NCBI RefSeq assembly: GCF_020179835.1
Contig: NZ_JAIUDA010000002.1
Span: 806,001 to 870,000 of the forward strand
Direction of reading: 5' to 3'
DNA: 64,000 nucleotides
DNA from: Pantoea sp. alder81
GTDB taxonomy: Bacteria > Pseudomonadota > Gammaproteobacteria > Enterobacterales > Enterobacteriaceae
This document shows positions 30,233-39,162 of this stretch, in pieces; position 1 is the first letter of the stretch; every line of letters begins with the position of its first letter. Under the pieces are notes generated by a model. The model did no database searches. It was not told the origin of the DNA and saw only the letters and a program-made list of their open reading frames with translations. The translations under genes and the position numbers were made by a program.

Positions 30233-31122
30233 TTCCACGCTGGCTGGGTATCGACATTGGCGGCACCGGCACACGTCTGCAGCTGATGGAAGAGGGACGC
30301 ATCTGGTCCAGCTTCCGCAAGGTGCCGACGGCCAGCTGGGCGCAGCAGCCCGACGCTTTGACGGCACTCGGGCAGTTAATCAGTGAAACACTGGAGCAGC
30401 AGCCAGTGAGCGGCGTAATGCTGGGATTGCCGGGCATTCTCAGCCGCGATCGCCAGCAGGTGATTTCGCTGCCGTTTATTCAGGCGCTGGATCACCAGCC
30501 GGTGGCGTCGATCCTCACCGAGCGTCTTGGCGTGCCGGTGGCGATGGATAAAGACGTTAACCATCTGATGATGTGGGATTTAATGCAGCTGGAGCAGTTG
30601 CCGGATATCGCGGTAGGTTTGTATCCCGGTACTGGCATGGGCAACAGCTTGTGGATCAATGGCCGCTTCTATCACGGCCAGCACGGCGGCGCGGGGGAAT
30701 TGGGCCACGTGCCGATTGCCGGGAACGCTCTGCCCTGCCCGTGCGGCAACCACGGTTGTGCAGAGACGGTGACTTCCGGCAACTGGCTGAGTCACTGGGC
30801 AAGGGCAAACGTGCCGGATACCGATATGTCGGCGCTGTTTACCCAGCATGGCGACCATCCGGAACTGCAGGCGTTTGTGTATCGTCTGGCACAGCTGATT
30901 GCTACCGAGATGAACATCCTCGATCCGGAGTACCTGATTTTGGGCGGTGGCGTACTGGCGATGGCGGACTTCCCGCTGGCGCAGTTACGCAGTCAGATTC
31001 AGCAGCATCTGCGTCCACCGGCCACACGTGACAATCTGAAGATCGTCTTTAGTCAGTCCACCGATCACACCGGCTGTCGGGGAGCCTGTTTAGCCGCCGA
31101 ACGCCTGTTCAGGAGTGCATGA
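30229..31122 (+). CDS. alsK: AlsK-like ROK family sugar kinase
   Basis: Cytosolic sugar kinase of the ROK family, 297 residues. It shows the N-terminal phosphate loop GIDIGGTGTR (7-16), the catalytic region VAMDKDVNHLMMWD, the ROK signature HGGAGELGHVPI and the zinc motif CPCGNHGCAET. Overall layout resembles AlsK (D-allose kinase), whose gene also follows alsE in E. coli. Here it should phosphorylate the imported hexose, possibly D-allulose directly. ATGA overlaps on both sides show tight coupling. Confidence 0.83.
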   Translation: MIPRWLGIDIGGTGTRLQLMEEGRIWSSFRKVPTASWAQQPDALTALGQLISETLEQQPVSGVMLGLPGILSRDRQQVISLPFIQALDHQPVASILTERLGVPVAMDKDVNHLMMWDLMQLEQLPDIAVGLYPGTGMGNSLWINGRFYHGQHGGAGELGHVPIAGNALPCPCGNHGCAETVTSGNWLSHWARANVPDTDMSALFTQHGDHPELQAFVYRLAQLIATEMNILDPEYLILGGGVLAMADFPLAQLRSQIQQHLRPPATRDNLKIVFSQSTDHTGCRGACLAAERLFRSA

Positions 31123-32084
31123 TGAAAGGAAAAGTGTGTGTGTTTGGCTCGTTCAACCTCGACGTGGTCGCGGTGATGAACCGTTTCCCGATGCCCGGTG
31201 AATCACTGACCGCCCACAACAGCATGATGGGACCCGGCGGCAAAGGGGCAAACCAGGCCACGGCGGCGCTGCGTGCCGGGGCTCGCGTACACTACATCGG
31301 TAAAGTGGGTAACGATGATTTCGGCACTTTTGCCCGTCGTCACCTCGAGAAAACCGGCTTCGATGCGATTACGCTGTTTACCTGCAAAGAGAAACCCACC
31401 GGCAACGCACTGATCTATGTGGCCGGGGATGATGCCGAGAACATGATTTCGGTGTTTCCAGGTGCGAACACCACGGTAACGGCGGCGGAAGTGTCACGTT
31501 GCCAGCCTACGGTGGCGGCGGCGGATATTTTGCTGGTGCAGTTAGAGAACAACCTGAATGCCATTCAGCGCATGATTGATAACGCGCGTGCGGGTGGCAC
31601 CTTTGTGATTTTAAACCCGGCGCCGTGGCAGAAAGTGAGTGATGCACTGCTGGCGAAGGTGGATTTACTGACGCCGAATAGCACCGAAGCGATGCAGATC
31701 ACCGGTGTGAAGGTCACTGATTTTGCCAGCGCGCAGAAAGCCGCAGAAGTGATGCACCGCAAAGGCGCACGTCAGGTGATTATTACCCTGGGGATGGCGG
31801 GTGCACTGCTTTCTACGGCAGAACAACAACCGCTGCGCATTCCGCTGTTCCCGGCGCAACCGCTGGATACCACCGGTGCGGGCGATGCGTTTAACGGCGC
31901 GCTGGCAGCGCGTTTAGCTTCGGGTGATGAACTGCCACAGGCGGCTCTTTTTGCCTCGGCGTTTGCTTCGCTGTGTGTGGAACGCTCTGGTGCGGCCAAC
32001 TCTATGCCGTCTTATGCCGAAGCGCTGGCGCGTATGCAGGCGCATCCGGAGTGCGTGCCTGAGCCGTTGGAAGTGATGGCCTGA
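31119..32084 (+). CDS. Ribokinase-like PfkB family sugar kinase
   Basis: Carbohydrate kinase of 321 residues. PfkB signature 1 is GPGGKGANQATAALRAG (40-43 onward), and signature 2 is DTTGAGDAFNGAL with the catalytic base Asp256. The N-terminal VFGSFNLDVVAVMNRFPMPGES is typical of ribokinases. It ends the operon. A second kinase beside the ROK enzyme suggests either phosphorylation of a second sugar such as ribose or a further step on the pathway product. I cannot choose from sequence alone. AGGAG precedes the double ATG. Confidence 0.88.
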   Translation: MMKGKVCVFGSFNLDVVAVMNRFPMPGESLTAHNSMMGPGGKGANQATAALRAGARVHYIGKVGNDDFGTFARRHLEKTGFDAITLFTCKEKPTGNALIYVAGDDAENMISVFPGANTTVTAAEVSRCQPTVAAADILLVQLENNLNAIQRMIDNARAGGTFVILNPAPWQKVSDALLAKVDLLTPNSTEAMQITGVKVTDFASAQKAAEVMHRKGARQVIITLGMAGALLSTAEQQPLRIPLFPAQPLDTTGAGDAFNGALAARLASGDELPQAALFASAFASLCVERSGAANSMPSYAEALARMQAHPECVPEPLEVMA

Positions 32085-32091
32085 CTGACGG

Positions 32092-32114
32092 TGGGCGGCC
32101 ATTAAGGTCGCCCA
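32092..32114. terminator. Stem-loop between the convergent sugar operon and nudK
   Basis: TGGGCGGCC (32092-32100) pairs with GGTCGCCCA (32106-32114), one G-U pair, loop ATTAA. It lies 8 bases after the operon stop. No T-run on either strand, so termination by this hairpin alone is uncertain. Confidence 0.45.
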
Positions 32115-32128
32115 TAGCATTGCAATCG

Positions 32129-32707
32129 TTAGGCTTTGAGCCAACCCGCAATCTGCGCGTGCTGCAGCAGCATAATCGCTTTACCATCGAGGATGCGGCC
32201 ATCTTTCACCATCGCCAGCGCTTCCGGGAAAGGCAACTCCAGCACGGTAATCTCTTCATCTTCCACGCCACCACCGGCGTTGGCGCGCATCGATTCGCTG
32301 TATTCTGCTGCGAAGAAATGGACGATCTCGGTCACGCCACCCGGCGACATGTAAGCTTCAAACAGCTTCTCTACTTTGCCTACTTCATAACCGGTCTCTT
32401 CGATAGCTTCTTTGCGGATGCAATCTTCTGGCGAGTCGTTATCCAGCAGCCCTGCGCAGGTCTCAATCAACTCACCGCTGGCATTGCCGTTAACGTAAGT
32501 CGCAATGCGGAACTGACGAATCAGCAACACGGTATTTTTATCGCGGTTGTAAAGCAAGATGGTGGCGCCGTTGCCGCGGTCATAGACTTCGCGTTTGTGG
32601 CGCACGACTTCGCCGTTGCTACGGGTCAGCTCGTAGGTGAAGTTACGCAGGATAAAGTAATTATCTGACAATAACTTATCTTTGATGATGTTGATCTTTA
32701 ACGACAT
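32129..32707 (-). CDS. nudK: GDP-mannose pyrophosphatase
   Basis: Nudix hydrolase that splits GDP-mannose to GMP and mannose-1-phosphate. The 192 residues match NudK closely: [30 protein letters not shown] and the Nudix box around [25 protein letters not shown], read in pieces. The ATG at 32707 ([13 protein letters not shown]) has GGAG upstream. The frame continues 39 codons further upstream without homology and was cut. Single gene, convergent with the sugar operon. Confidence 0.94.
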   Translation of the reverse strand: MSLKINIIKDKLLSDNYFILRNFTYELTRSNGEVVRHKREVYDRGNGATILLYNRDKNTVLLIRQFRIATYVNGNASGELIETCAGLLDNDSPEDCIRKEAIEETGYEVGKVEKLFEAYMSPGGVTEIVHFFAAEYSESMRANAGGGVEDEEITVLELPFPEALAMVKDGRILDGKAIMLLQHAQIAGWLKA

Positions 32708-32813
32708 GGCCGCTCCACCGCTTAAATGAGGGAGCCTGAGATAATAGGCGCTAGCGGCGGGGAAAACTATCTGAATTCGTGCGGTCAATACGCAATGAAG
32801 GGCGAGAACGGTC

Positions 32814-32875
32814 GCGCAATACATTGCGCCGCCACCGCAAAGTGCAGTGAGTGGTAGCGGCGCGATTTATCGCGC
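32814..32875. repeat. Paired palindromic repeats upstream of nudK
   Basis: Two hairpins face each other: GCGCAAT-AC-ATTGCGC (32814-32829) and GCGCGAT-TT-ATCGCGC (32860-32875), each with perfect 7-bp arms and a two-base centre. The second is led by GTAGCG. The same architecture recurs at 48773-48831 and 58089-58224. Confidence 0.75.
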
Positions 32876-32896
32876 GAATTGATGACAATGCGAAAA

Positions 32897-33481
32897 TCAA
32901 AAACCGTTCTTCTGCTCGCTCATATCCGGCAGATGGTGGGCGATCCCTTTGTGGCAATCAATACAGGTTTGCCCGTCCTCGACGGCTTTGCTGTGCATCT
33001 TCGCCGCGACGGTTTTCTGCGCGGTGAAATCCATATACTCAAAGTTGTGGCAGTTACGGCACTCCTGCGAGTTATTGTTTTTCATCCTGCGCCACTCATT
33101 CTGTGCCAGCTCAATGCGCGTCTCTTCAAACTTTTGCGGCGTGTCGATCAGGCCGAAGATCTTGGCGTACACCTCTTTGCTGGCCTGCAGCTTGCGCAGC
33201 ATTTTCGGGCCCCATTCGTGCGGCACATGGCAATCCGGGCAGGTCGCGCGCACGCCGCTGCGGTTGTTGTAGTGCACCGTTTGCATGTACTCCTGATAGA
33301 CGTTGTTGCGCATTTCGTGGCAGCCAATGCAGAACTGCTCGCGGTTGGTCATCTCCATCGCGGTATTGAAGCCGCCCCAGAAAATAATCCCGCCGGCAAA
33401 GCCGAGAATCAGCAGCGTGCCGAGTGCTAAGCGACTCGGACGTCGCCACCAGCGCCAGATGCGTAATAGTCTTTCTTTCAT
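32897..33481 (-). CDS. napC: Tetraheme c-type cytochrome NapC
   Basis: Membrane-anchored quinol dehydrogenase that passes electrons from the quinone pool to NapB-NapA in the periplasm. The 194 residues have one N-terminal membrane anchor (about 19-38) and four CXXCH heme sites: CIGCH, CPDCH, CRNCH and CIDCH. The ATG at 33481 has GAGG eight bases before it; the GTG four codons upstream is a weaker alternative. Last gene of napDABC. Maturation needs Ccm proteins, whose genes are not in this window. Confidence 0.96.
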   Translation of the reverse strand: MKERLLRIWRWWRRPSRLALGTLLILGFAGGIIFWGGFNTAMEMTNREQFCIGCHEMRNNVYQEYMQTVHYNNRSGVRATCPDCHVPHEWGPKMLRKLQASKEVYAKIFGLIDTPQKFEETRIELAQNEWRRMKNNNSQECRNCHNFEYMDFTAQKTVAAKMHSKAVEDGQTCIDCHKGIAHHLPDMSEQKNGF

Positions 33482-33489
33482 TGATAACC

Positions 33490-33921
33490 TCACTGCCCAA
33501 AACCGTTAGCCGGTTTAAAGGTGTTCTCCACCACCGGTTTGGCATCGGTCTGCGGGACGTGGCACTGCAAACAGAAGTAGCGGCGCGGCGAAACTGTGCT
33601 GCTCACCAGACCATCGCGATCGGTAAAGTGTGTTGGGCTAACGCGCGGCGCACCGGTGGTCAGGTAACTTTGCGTGCCGTGGCACTGCAGGCAACGATTA
33701 ACGTTTTTCGTCACCTGATAGCCATCGACGCTGTGCGGGATCACCGGCGGTTGGTTCACATAGTTCAGCGGTTTACGGCTCTGCTCTTTCGGCTGATGGA
33801 TAGTGCCCTGCTGCGTGGCCGTAACTTCCGGGGATTGCGTGAGATCCACGCTATTGCCCGCGTATACCACGCCGCCCAGCATCAGGGCAGCGACGGTGAT
33901 AAGAGTGAATAAGGGTTTCAT
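33490..33921 (-). CDS. napB: Diheme cytochrome NapB
   Basis: Periplasmic small subunit of nitrate reductase, carrying electrons from NapC to NapA. The 143-residue precursor has a signal peptide (cleavage near VVYA) and two heme sites, CLQCHGTQS and CLQCHVPQ, plus the conserved PRRYFCLQCH region and LNYVNQPPVIPHSVDGY. The ATG at 33921 is supported by AGGA and gives a normal signal; the longer frame into napA was rejected. Eight bases separate it from napC. Confidence 0.96.
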   Translation of the reverse strand: MKPLFTLITVAALMLGGVVYAGNSVDLTQSPEVTATQQGTIHQPKEQSRKPLNYVNQPPVIPHSVDGYQVTKNVNRCLQCHGTQSYLTTGAPRVSPTHFTDRDGLVSSTVSPRRYFCLQCHVPQTDAKPVVENTFKPANGFGQ

Positions 33922-33932
33922 TGCATCCTGCC

Positions 33933-36419
33933 TTAGATTTTGACCAGCTTGACGGCGCATTTTTTATAATCGGTCTGCTTGGATAGCGGATCGGTGGCAT
34001 CCAACGTGACGTTATTGGCCAGCACACCCGCATCGAAGAACGGCATAAACACCAAGCCTTTAGGCGGTTGATTACGCCCGCGCGTTTCGACGGTCGCCAC
34101 GGTTTCACCCCGGCGTGACACCACGCGCACCTTCTCGCCACGGCGGAAGCCACGGTCTTTGGCATCCAGCGGATGGATGTACAGCAATGCCTGCGGCACC
34201 GCGCGATGCAGTTCCGGCACGCGACGCGTCATGGTGCCGGTATGCCAGTGTTCCAATACGCGGCCGGTACAGAACCACATATCGTATTCGGCGTCTGGTG
34301 CTTCAGCGGGTGGCTCATACGGCAGTGCGAAGATGGTGGCTTTGCCATCCGGCTTGCCGTAGAAACGCACGCCCTCGCCCGCTTTAACGTAGCTGTCAAA
34401 ACCTTCGCGATAGCGCCAGCGCGTCTCCTTGCCATTCACCACCGGCCAGCGCAATCCACGCGCCTCATGGTAGGCATCGAATGGCGCCAGATCGTGACCG
34501 TGGCCGCGACCAAAGCTGGCGTACTCTTCGAACAGCCCTTTCTGGATGTAAAAGCCGAAATCGCGCGCCTCGTCGTTCAGTCGATCGTCCGCCACTTCAC
34601 TCAGCGGGAACTGATTGACCTGCCCATTGGCGTACAGCACGTCGTACAGGGTTTTATCTCGCAGCTCCGGCTGCTGAGCGATCAACGCTTCCGGCCACAC
34701 TTCGGTTACGCGGAAGCGCTTGGCGAAATTCACCATCTGCCACAGATCCGATTTCGCCTCGCCCGGTGCTTTCACCTGTTGATGCCAGAACTGAGTACGA
34801 CGCTCAGCGTTGCCGTAAGCGCCCTCTTTCTCCACCCACATCGCGGTCGGCAGGATCAAATCTGCGCACAAGGCACTTACAGTCGGATAAGGATCGGACA
34901 CCACGATAAAGTTGCGCGCATCGCGCCAGCCTGGCATACGTTCCTGCGTCAGGTTCGGACCCGCCTGCATGTTGTTGTTACACATCACCCAGTACGCATT
35001 GATCTTGCCGTCTTTTAGCGCGCGATCCTGTGCTACTGCGTGCAGGCCGATTTTGGCGGGAATAGTGCCCTGCGGCAGCTTCCACAGCTTTTCCGCTGTG
35101 GCACGGTGCTTGTCATTGTTGACCACCATGTCGGCAGGCAGGCGGTGCGAGAAGGTGCCTACTTCACGTGCGGTGCCGCAGGCAGAAGGCTGGCCGGTGA
35201 GCGAGAACGGACCCGTGCCAGGACGTGAAATTTTCCCGGTCAGCAGATGGATGTTGTAGCACAGGTTATTGGCCCACACGCCGCGCGTATGCTGGTTGAA
35301 ACCCATGGTCCAGTAGGAGACCACGTTGATGCTCGGGTCGGCATAAAGCTCAGCCAGCGCGATCAGCTGGTCCTGCTCTACACCGCTCATCTCACTGGCT
35401 TTCTCTACCGTGTATTCGGCAACGAATTTGGCGTATTCGTCGAAGCTGATCGGCGTGGATTCGCCGCTATCCGGGTTTTTCGCTGAGGCCTGACGCGGAT
35501 CGCTCGGGCGCAATCCATAACCAATATCCGTCACGCCTTTACGCAGCGTGACGTGATTTTGCAGGAAGGTTTTATCGACTTTATTGTTCTGAATGATGTA
35601 GTTGGCGATGAAGTTGAGGATCGCCAGATCGCTCTGCGGCGTGAACACCATGCCGTTATCGGCCAGTTCAAAACTGCGATGGCGATAGGTGGAGAGCACC
35701 GCGACTTTGACGTTGTCATCGCTCAGGCGACGGGCGGTCAGACGTGACCAGAGAATCGGATGCATCTCGGCCATGTTCGATCCCCACAGCACAAAGGCAT
35801 CGGCCACTTCGATGTCATCGTAGCAGCCCATCGGTTCATCCATGCCGAAGGTGCGCATAAAGCCCACCACCGCCGAGGCCATACAGTGGCGCGCGTTAGG
35901 ATCGAGATTGTTGGTGCGAAAACCGGCTTTCATCAGTTTTGACGCCGCGTATCCTTCCCATACCGTCCACTGGCCGGAGCCAAACATGCCTACCGAGTCA
36001 GGTCCGTTGGCTTTTAGCGCCGCTTTAAACTTCTGCTCCATGATGTCGAAAGCCTGATCCCAGCTCACCGGGGTGAATTCGCCCTCTTTATCATAATGAC
36101 CGTCAGTCATGCGCAGTAAAGGCTGGGTCAGGCGATCTTTCCCGTACATGATTTTCGGCAGGAAATAGCCTTTGATGCAGTTCAGTCCACGGTTCACTTC
36201 CGCCTGCGGATCCCCCTGAGAGGCCACCACGCGTCCTTCTTGCGTGCCCACCAGCACGCCACAGCCGGTACCACAGAAACGGCACGGTGCCTTTTCCCAG
36301 CGGATCGGTGCACCCAAAGCAGTCACGGCTTTGGTGACGCTGGGAATAGTGAGTCCTGCGGCGATTGCCGCCGCGGCGGCCGCATTGGCCTTCATAAATT
36401 CTCGACGACTGACTTTCAT
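33933..36419 (-). CDS. napA: Periplasmic nitrate reductase catalytic subunit
   Basis: Molybdopterin guanine dinucleotide enzyme reducing nitrate to nitrite in the periplasm. The 828 residues equal the E. coli length. It has a Tat signal (SRREFMK, Ala-rich core), a 4Fe-4S site ([10 protein letters not shown] plus NCIKGYF) and the Mo-ligand region [11 protein letters not shown]. The open frame runs 86 codons upstream through napD, but the ATG at 36419 starts [13 protein letters not shown] and overlaps napD by four bases. NapD is its Tat chaperone and NapB its electron donor. Confidence 0.97.
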   Translation of the reverse strand: MKVSRREFMKANAAAAAAIAAGLTIPSVTKAVTALGAPIRWEKAPCRFCGTGCGVLVGTQEGRVVASQGDPQAEVNRGLNCIKGYFLPKIMYGKDRLTQPLLRMTDGHYDKEGEFTPVSWDQAFDIMEQKFKAALKANGPDSVGMFGSGQWTVWEGYAASKLMKAGFRTNNLDPNARHCMASAVVGFMRTFGMDEPMGCYDDIEVADAFVLWGSNMAEMHPILWSRLTARRLSDDNVKVAVLSTYRHRSFELADNGMVFTPQSDLAILNFIANYIIQNNKVDKTFLQNHVTLRKGVTDIGYGLRPSDPRQASAKNPDSGESTPISFDEYAKFVAEYTVEKASEMSGVEQDQLIALAELYADPSINVVSYWTMGFNQHTRGVWANNLCYNIHLLTGKISRPGTGPFSLTGQPSACGTAREVGTFSHRLPADMVVNNDKHRATAEKLWKLPQGTIPAKIGLHAVAQDRALKDGKINAYWVMCNNNMQAGPNLTQERMPGWRDARNFIVVSDPYPTVSALCADLILPTAMWVEKEGAYGNAERRTQFWHQQVKAPGEAKSDLWQMVNFAKRFRVTEVWPEALIAQQPELRDKTLYDVLYANGQVNQFPLSEVADDRLNDEARDFGFYIQKGLFEEYASFGRGHGHDLAPFDAYHEARGLRWPVVNGKETRWRYREGFDSYVKAGEGVRFYGKPDGKATIFALPYEPPAEAPDAEYDMWFCTGRVLEHWHTGTMTRRVPELHRAVPQALLYIHPLDAKDRGFRRGEKVRVVSRRGETVATVETRGRNQPPKGLVFMPFFDAGVLANNVTLDATDPLSKQTDYKKCAVKLVKI

Positions 36420-36706
36420 GATGCTTCCTTGTGACGATATTCCGTTTCGTCCTGCTGGTGATACACCAGAGAAACGGCCAATACATGCGGGATATTGCGG
36501 GTGGCTTCGATGTTGTCCAGCAAGGCGCGGCTGTCTGCGGCACCTAAGGTTACGGCCAGCGTGCCGCGAGCGCTGTCTTCGGCAGCGATATCGCAGTAAG
36601 AAAGCGCCAGCAAAGCCTGCTTTACCGCCGGGATGGCGTGGGGTCGCGCCTGGATCACCAGACCGCACACGTGCCAACTGCTTTCAGGGAGAATGGAGTG
36701 CGTCAT
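36416..36706 (-). CDS. napD: NapA signal-peptide chaperone NapD
   Basis: Small cytosolic chaperone that binds the NapA Tat signal and delays export until the cofactor is loaded. The 96 residues show the ferredoxin-like NapD pattern [11 protein letters not shown] and the conserved end [16 protein letters not shown]. First gene of the operon here. There is no napF, napG or napH in front or within, unlike E. coli napFDAGHBC. Confidence 0.93.
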   Translation of the reverse strand: MTHSILPESSWHVCGLVIQARPHAIPAVKQALLALSYCDIAAEDSARGTLAVTLGAADSRALLDNIEATRNIPHVLAVSLVYHQQDETEYRHKEAS

Positions 36707-36765
36707 GCGCTCACCTCGTTTAGCCAGCTTGAGATGAGGCGTAAAATAACCTGAGGTTATGCAGG

Positions 36766-36806
36766 GCTATATCACCCGAAAGGTGTATATCCCGATGTGG
36801 GATCAA
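36766..36806 (-). promoter_or_regulatory. Candidate nap promoter with FNR half-site
   Basis: On the minus strand TTGAT (36802-36806) is an exact FNR half-site, but the second half is poor. About 30 bases downstream TATAGC (36766-36771) could be the -10, which puts the half-site centre near -40, usual for FNR activation. A 6/7 match to a NarP/NarL heptamer lies between them. Weak individually, sensible together. Confidence 0.3.
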
Positions 36807-36821
36807 GGGAAGGACAATTGA

Positions 36822-36851
36822 AATGAAAACGGGGGCCAAAAGGCCCCCGTT
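36822..36851 (-). terminator. Terminator of ansP
   Basis: Perfect 10-bp stem AACGGGGGCC (36828-36837) and GGCCCCCGTT (36842-36851) with a four-base loop, followed on the minus strand by TTTCATTTC. It begins 18 bases after the ansP stop. Confidence 0.85.
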
Positions 36852-36868
36852 GATGAGAATCGCTGCGA

Positions 36869-38371
36869 TTAACGCGAGCTATCTTCCGCCAGCTTAGCTG
36901 ACGCATCATCCTGATCGTCATGATGATGGTCGTGCTCTTTCATGGCTTCCGCATGCACGCGTTTGCGCACGCCGAACCAGCCCAGCACCAGTACCACCGC
37001 GATCAGCGGCAGTGAAGCGATGGTGTAGGTGCCGTTTGGATAGTCAAACGCCATCAACACCAGCACGCTCACCAGGAACAGCAGCGTCAGCCAGGAGGTG
37101 AACGGCGCCCACGGCAGCTTAAAGCTGACGTCTTCCGCTTTACCTTCTTTAATCGCTTTGCGCAGACGCATCTGGCACACCACGATAAAGCCCCACGAAG
37201 AGATGATGCCCAGTGAAGCCACGTTCAGTACGATCTCAAATACCTGCGAAGGCACGTAGTAGTTGAGCACCACACCAATCACGTACACCGCGATAGTGAC
37301 CAGGATACCGGCGAACGGCACCTGCTGTTTGCTCATCTTCGACATGAACTGTGGTGCAGAACCGCCCATCGACATGGAACGCAGAATACGACCGGTGGAG
37401 TAAAGGCCAGAGTTGAGGCTCGACAGCGCCGCACTCAGCACCACGATGTTCATCACGCTACCAATATAAGGCACGCCCAGTTTGGAGAAGAAGGTCACAA
37501 ACGGACTTTGTCCCGCCTGATAGGCATTCCACGGCAGCAGCAGCACCAGCAGCACCACCGAACCGACGTAGAACAGACCAATACGCCAGATCACGCTGTT
37601 GATAGCTTTTGGCAGCATGGTTTTCGGGTCTTTACACTCCCCGGCCGCCGTGCCCACCAGCTCAATCGAGGCGAAGGCAAATACCACGCCTTGTACCAAG
37701 ACCAGCGCAGGCAGCAAGCCGTGCGGGAAGAAGCCACCGTTGTCAGTGATCAGGTGGAAGCCAGTGGTGTTGCCATCCAGCGGTTTACCGCTGCCAAGAA
37801 ACACTACACCGACGACCAGGAACACCACGATCGCCAATACTTTCACCAGCGCGAACCAGAACTCCATCTCAGCGAACCACTTCACGCCGATCATGTTCAT
37901 GGTACCGACAATGGCCAGTGCGCCGAGGGCAAACACCCACTGCGGTACATCACCAAACGCGCCCCAGTAATGCATATACAGCGCCACCGCCGTGATATCC
38001 ACGATACCGGTCATCGCCCAGTTAACGAAGTACATCCAACCTGCAACGTATGACGCTTTTTCCCCAAGGAATTCACGTGCATAAGAAACAAAGCTGCCGC
38101 TTGATGGACGGTGTAATACCAGTTCGCCCAGCGCACGGAGGATAAAGAAGGAGAAGATACCGCACACCAGATAAACCAGTGCCAGAGCAGGACCCGCCAT
38201 CTGCAAGCGTGCGCCTGCACCAAGGAACAGGCCGGTACCGATGGCACCGCCAATGGCGATCATTTGTACCTGACGGTTACCCATCGCTTTCTGATAACCG
38301 CTGTCGTGAGAGTTGAGCCAGCGTCTTTTCGCAGCGCGTTGTTCGGCTGCGGTTTTTTTAGTTGATTTCAT
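36869..38371 (-). CDS. ansP: L-asparagine permease
   Basis: Proton-coupled amino acid permease of the APC family in the inner membrane. The 500 residues hold about twelve hydrophobic helices and near-identity to AnsP in GNRQVQMIAIGGAIGTGLFLGAGARLQ (in parts), GWMYFVNWAMTGIVDITAVALYMHYWG and GTAAGECKDPKTM. The C-terminal tail is histidine- and aspartate-rich (HDHHHDDQDD), unlike E. coli AnsP. The ATG at 38371 has AGGAAAGC before it; upstream in-frame starts lack that. Single gene. Confidence 0.95.
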   Translation of the reverse strand: MKSTKKTAAEQRAAKRRWLNSHDSGYQKAMGNRQVQMIAIGGAIGTGLFLGAGARLQMAGPALALVYLVCGIFSFFILRALGELVLHRPSSGSFVSYAREFLGEKASYVAGWMYFVNWAMTGIVDITAVALYMHYWGAFGDVPQWVFALGALAIVGTMNMIGVKWFAEMEFWFALVKVLAIVVFLVVGVVFLGSGKPLDGNTTGFHLITDNGGFFPHGLLPALVLVQGVVFAFASIELVGTAAGECKDPKTMLPKAINSVIWRIGLFYVGSVVLLVLLLPWNAYQAGQSPFVTFFSKLGVPYIGSVMNIVVLSAALSSLNSGLYSTGRILRSMSMGGSAPQFMSKMSKQQVPFAGILVTIAVYVIGVVLNYYVPSQVFEIVLNVASLGIISSWGFIVVCQMRLRKAIKEGKAEDVSFKLPWAPFTSWLTLLFLVSVLVLMAFDYPNGTYTIASLPLIAVVLVLGWFGVRKRVHAEAMKEHDHHHDDQDDASAKLAEDSSR

Positions 38372-38584
38372 AGCTTTCCTGTTTGTCCTGACCATCAATC
38401 ATCGCCTAACCAAACGATTGCGTACGGCGGTGCGAAATGGGGTAAAACCTGCTACCGCAACGGCGGAACGATGCCGCGCGGAGAGCCGGGAAATTACGGC
38501 GATGAATCCTACCCGTTCTGCATGAACGAAGCAAAAAATACCGTTTGGTTGCACAAAGTGAATTGTAAGAATCGGTCGCGGTGC

Positions 38585-38613
38585 ACAAAAAAACCGGCCA
38601 GTGAATGGCCGGT
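38585..38613 (-). terminator. Terminator of the DUF1471 gene
   Basis: Perfect 8-bp stem ACCGGCCA (38593-38600) and TGGCCGGT (38606-38613), loop GTGAA, followed on the minus strand by a run of seven T residues. Confidence 0.9.
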
Positions 38614-38648
38614 AAAGGGGTGGCTACAGGGAAAACTACTGGAGGGGA

Positions 38649-38921
38649 TTAACGGTAAATCTCTGCGGTGCCGCTCCACAGGCTGGAGTCGCCTGGGTTC
38701 TGCACGCCTATAACGCGGTAATGGCTGGCGCCCATATCTTCCGCTTTTTGCGACAGCTGGCGGGTTGCATCATCGAGTGAACCACGTACGCCGCTGATGG
38801 AAACGGTGCCGCTGCTTTGCAGATTTTCCGCCTGCTCAGCACTTAAAGGTTGCGCGGCGAAGGCCGTGAAACTTGCGGTGGCAAGCAGTGCAGCAGTCAG
38901 AATGGCAATGGGTTTCTTCAT
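38649..38921 (-). CDS. Small exported DUF1471 (YdgH/BhsA/McbA) protein
   Basis: Predicted periplasmic or surface protein of 90 residues, a family linked in E. coli to stress and biofilm responses. Signal peptide MKKPIAILTAALLATASFTAFAA is read as about 22 residues with cleavage after AFA or FAA. The mature part shows SGTVSISGVRGSLDDATRQLSQKAEDMGASHYRVIG in sequence, the DUF1471 pattern. Tandem ATGs occur at 38924 and 38921; AGGAG is best spaced for the second. Divergent from narQ. Specific function unknown. Confidence 0.88.
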   Translation of the reverse strand: MKKPIAILTAALLATASFTAFAAQPLSAEQAENLQSSGTVSISGVRGSLDDATRQLSQKAEDMGASHYRVIGVQNPGDSSLWSGTAEIYR

Positions 38922-39131
38922 CATTTGCTCCTGTTGTCGTCCGTTCATAAAAGTGATTACGCTGCAAATTATCAGCGATGTAATGAAAAGCAGGCACAGC
39001 AGGCCGTAAAGCCGTTCAATAATTCGCCAGCTAACGACATGCAATCCAGGGAAAGGTAAAGAGAAGTGGATTTCTCTGCTAAAAGTAACCTGATGTGACG
39101 ATTCCGGCTCGCTGTCTGCCTGACGCTGCCT

Positions 39132-39137
39132 TATAAT
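39132..39137 (+). promoter_or_regulatory. Possible -10 of the narQP promoter
   Basis: A perfect TATAAT 26 bases before the narQ GTG start. No good -35 at normal spacing was found, so this is a tentative call. Confidence 0.35.
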
Positions 39138-39162
39138 CCCACGTTCTTATAAGGGTTTTATC

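Noticed and set aside
34173..35018. 281-codon plus-strand ORF opposite napA
   Set aside because: Antisense shadow of a highly conserved gene in GC-rich codons; no recognisable domain or ribosome site.
36420..36677. 86-codon N-terminal extension of napA
   Set aside because: It overlaps napD in another frame, and the ATG at 36419 gives a proper twin-arginine signal peptide.
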